DNA of 16,888 nucleotides from assembly GCA_002398565.1 (NCBI GenBank), contig DGZP01000072.1:1-16888 (forward strand), written 5' to 3'. Positions 16,773-16,888 of this stretch are shown one piece after another; position 1 is the stretch's first letter, and each line of letters starts with the position of its first letter. Below the pieces are notes generated by a model, which worked only from the letters and a program-made list of their open reading frames with translations, had not been told where the DNA came from and did not search any database. The translations under genes were made by a program, and so were the position numbers. The DNA comes from Proteiniphilum sp. UBA4977. Its GTDB lineage: Bacteria; Bacteroidota; Bacteroidia; Bacteroidales; Dysgonomonadaceae.

Positions 16773-16888
16773 AGTAGTGATAAATCATATTGATTCACAA
16801 AAAACAATTTCTTTCTCTATTTTCTGTTATGAATCTTTTGAGTACAAAATTTATAATATAAAAAAATTAAATTTAATTTAATCAATAT

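Noticed and set aside
16654..16881. 75-codon + strand frame over the start of the regulator gene
   Set aside because: It is antisense to the signal segment of the regulator and then runs into A/T-rich upstream DNA; no domain is visible.
1..16888. CRISPR arrays, tRNA or rRNA genes, intact insertion sequences
   Set aside because: I found no regularly spaced repeats, no tRNA- or rRNA-like segments, and no transposase motifs or terminal inverted repeats with target duplications.

Overview
The window reads as a polysaccharide utilisation locus (PUL) of a Bacteroidales bacterium. Four things support this: a SusC/SusD pair, a series of Bacteroidetes-type lipoproteins with acidic or charged residues just after the lipid cysteine, AT-rich gene starts without Shine-Dalgarno sequences, and a TAnnTTTG-type promoter. 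The genus cannot be fixed from the sequence alone.

Layout. Bases 1-924 hold no intact gene. They contain a good Bacteroidetes promoter match (566-596) and, just downstream, what I read as the decayed 5' end of a GH92 alpha-mannosidase gene (686-798). Eight genes then run on the + strand with gaps of 12 to about 103 bases, probably as one operon: an SGNH/GDSL hydrolase (925-2310), a GH38-like alpha-mannosidase with unusual active-site motifs (2414-4975), a GH92 alpha-mannosidase lipoprotein (5012-7369), SusC-like (7435-10578), SusD-like (10607-12118), a lipoprotein with a predicted beta-propeller of DUF4185/DUF5005 type (12145-13521), and two further lipoproteins of unknown function (13561-14031 and 14044-15060). 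A perfect 26-bp palindrome lies between the SGNH and GH38 genes. A 12-bp stem between convergent genes (15084-15135) closes the operon. A SusR/DUF6377-type membrane regulator lies on the - strand (15174-16772) and begins at GTG.

How it may work. The SusC/SusD pair would bind and import a glycan. The three extra lipoproteins are probably surface binding or cutting proteins. The GH92 and GH38-like enzymes would remove alpha-mannosyl residues, and the SGNH enzyme would remove an ester group such as acetyl. The TPR-transmembrane-HTH protein would sense a breakdown product in the periplasm and switch the operon. The likely substrate is therefore an alpha-mannose-containing, perhaps esterified, glycan. 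No GH76, GH18, GH85 or GH99 gene is seen here, so any chain-cutting enzyme is either encoded elsewhere or is the uncharacterised propeller lipoprotein. The least explained parts are that lipoprotein, its two small neighbours, the altered GH38 site and the GH92 relic.
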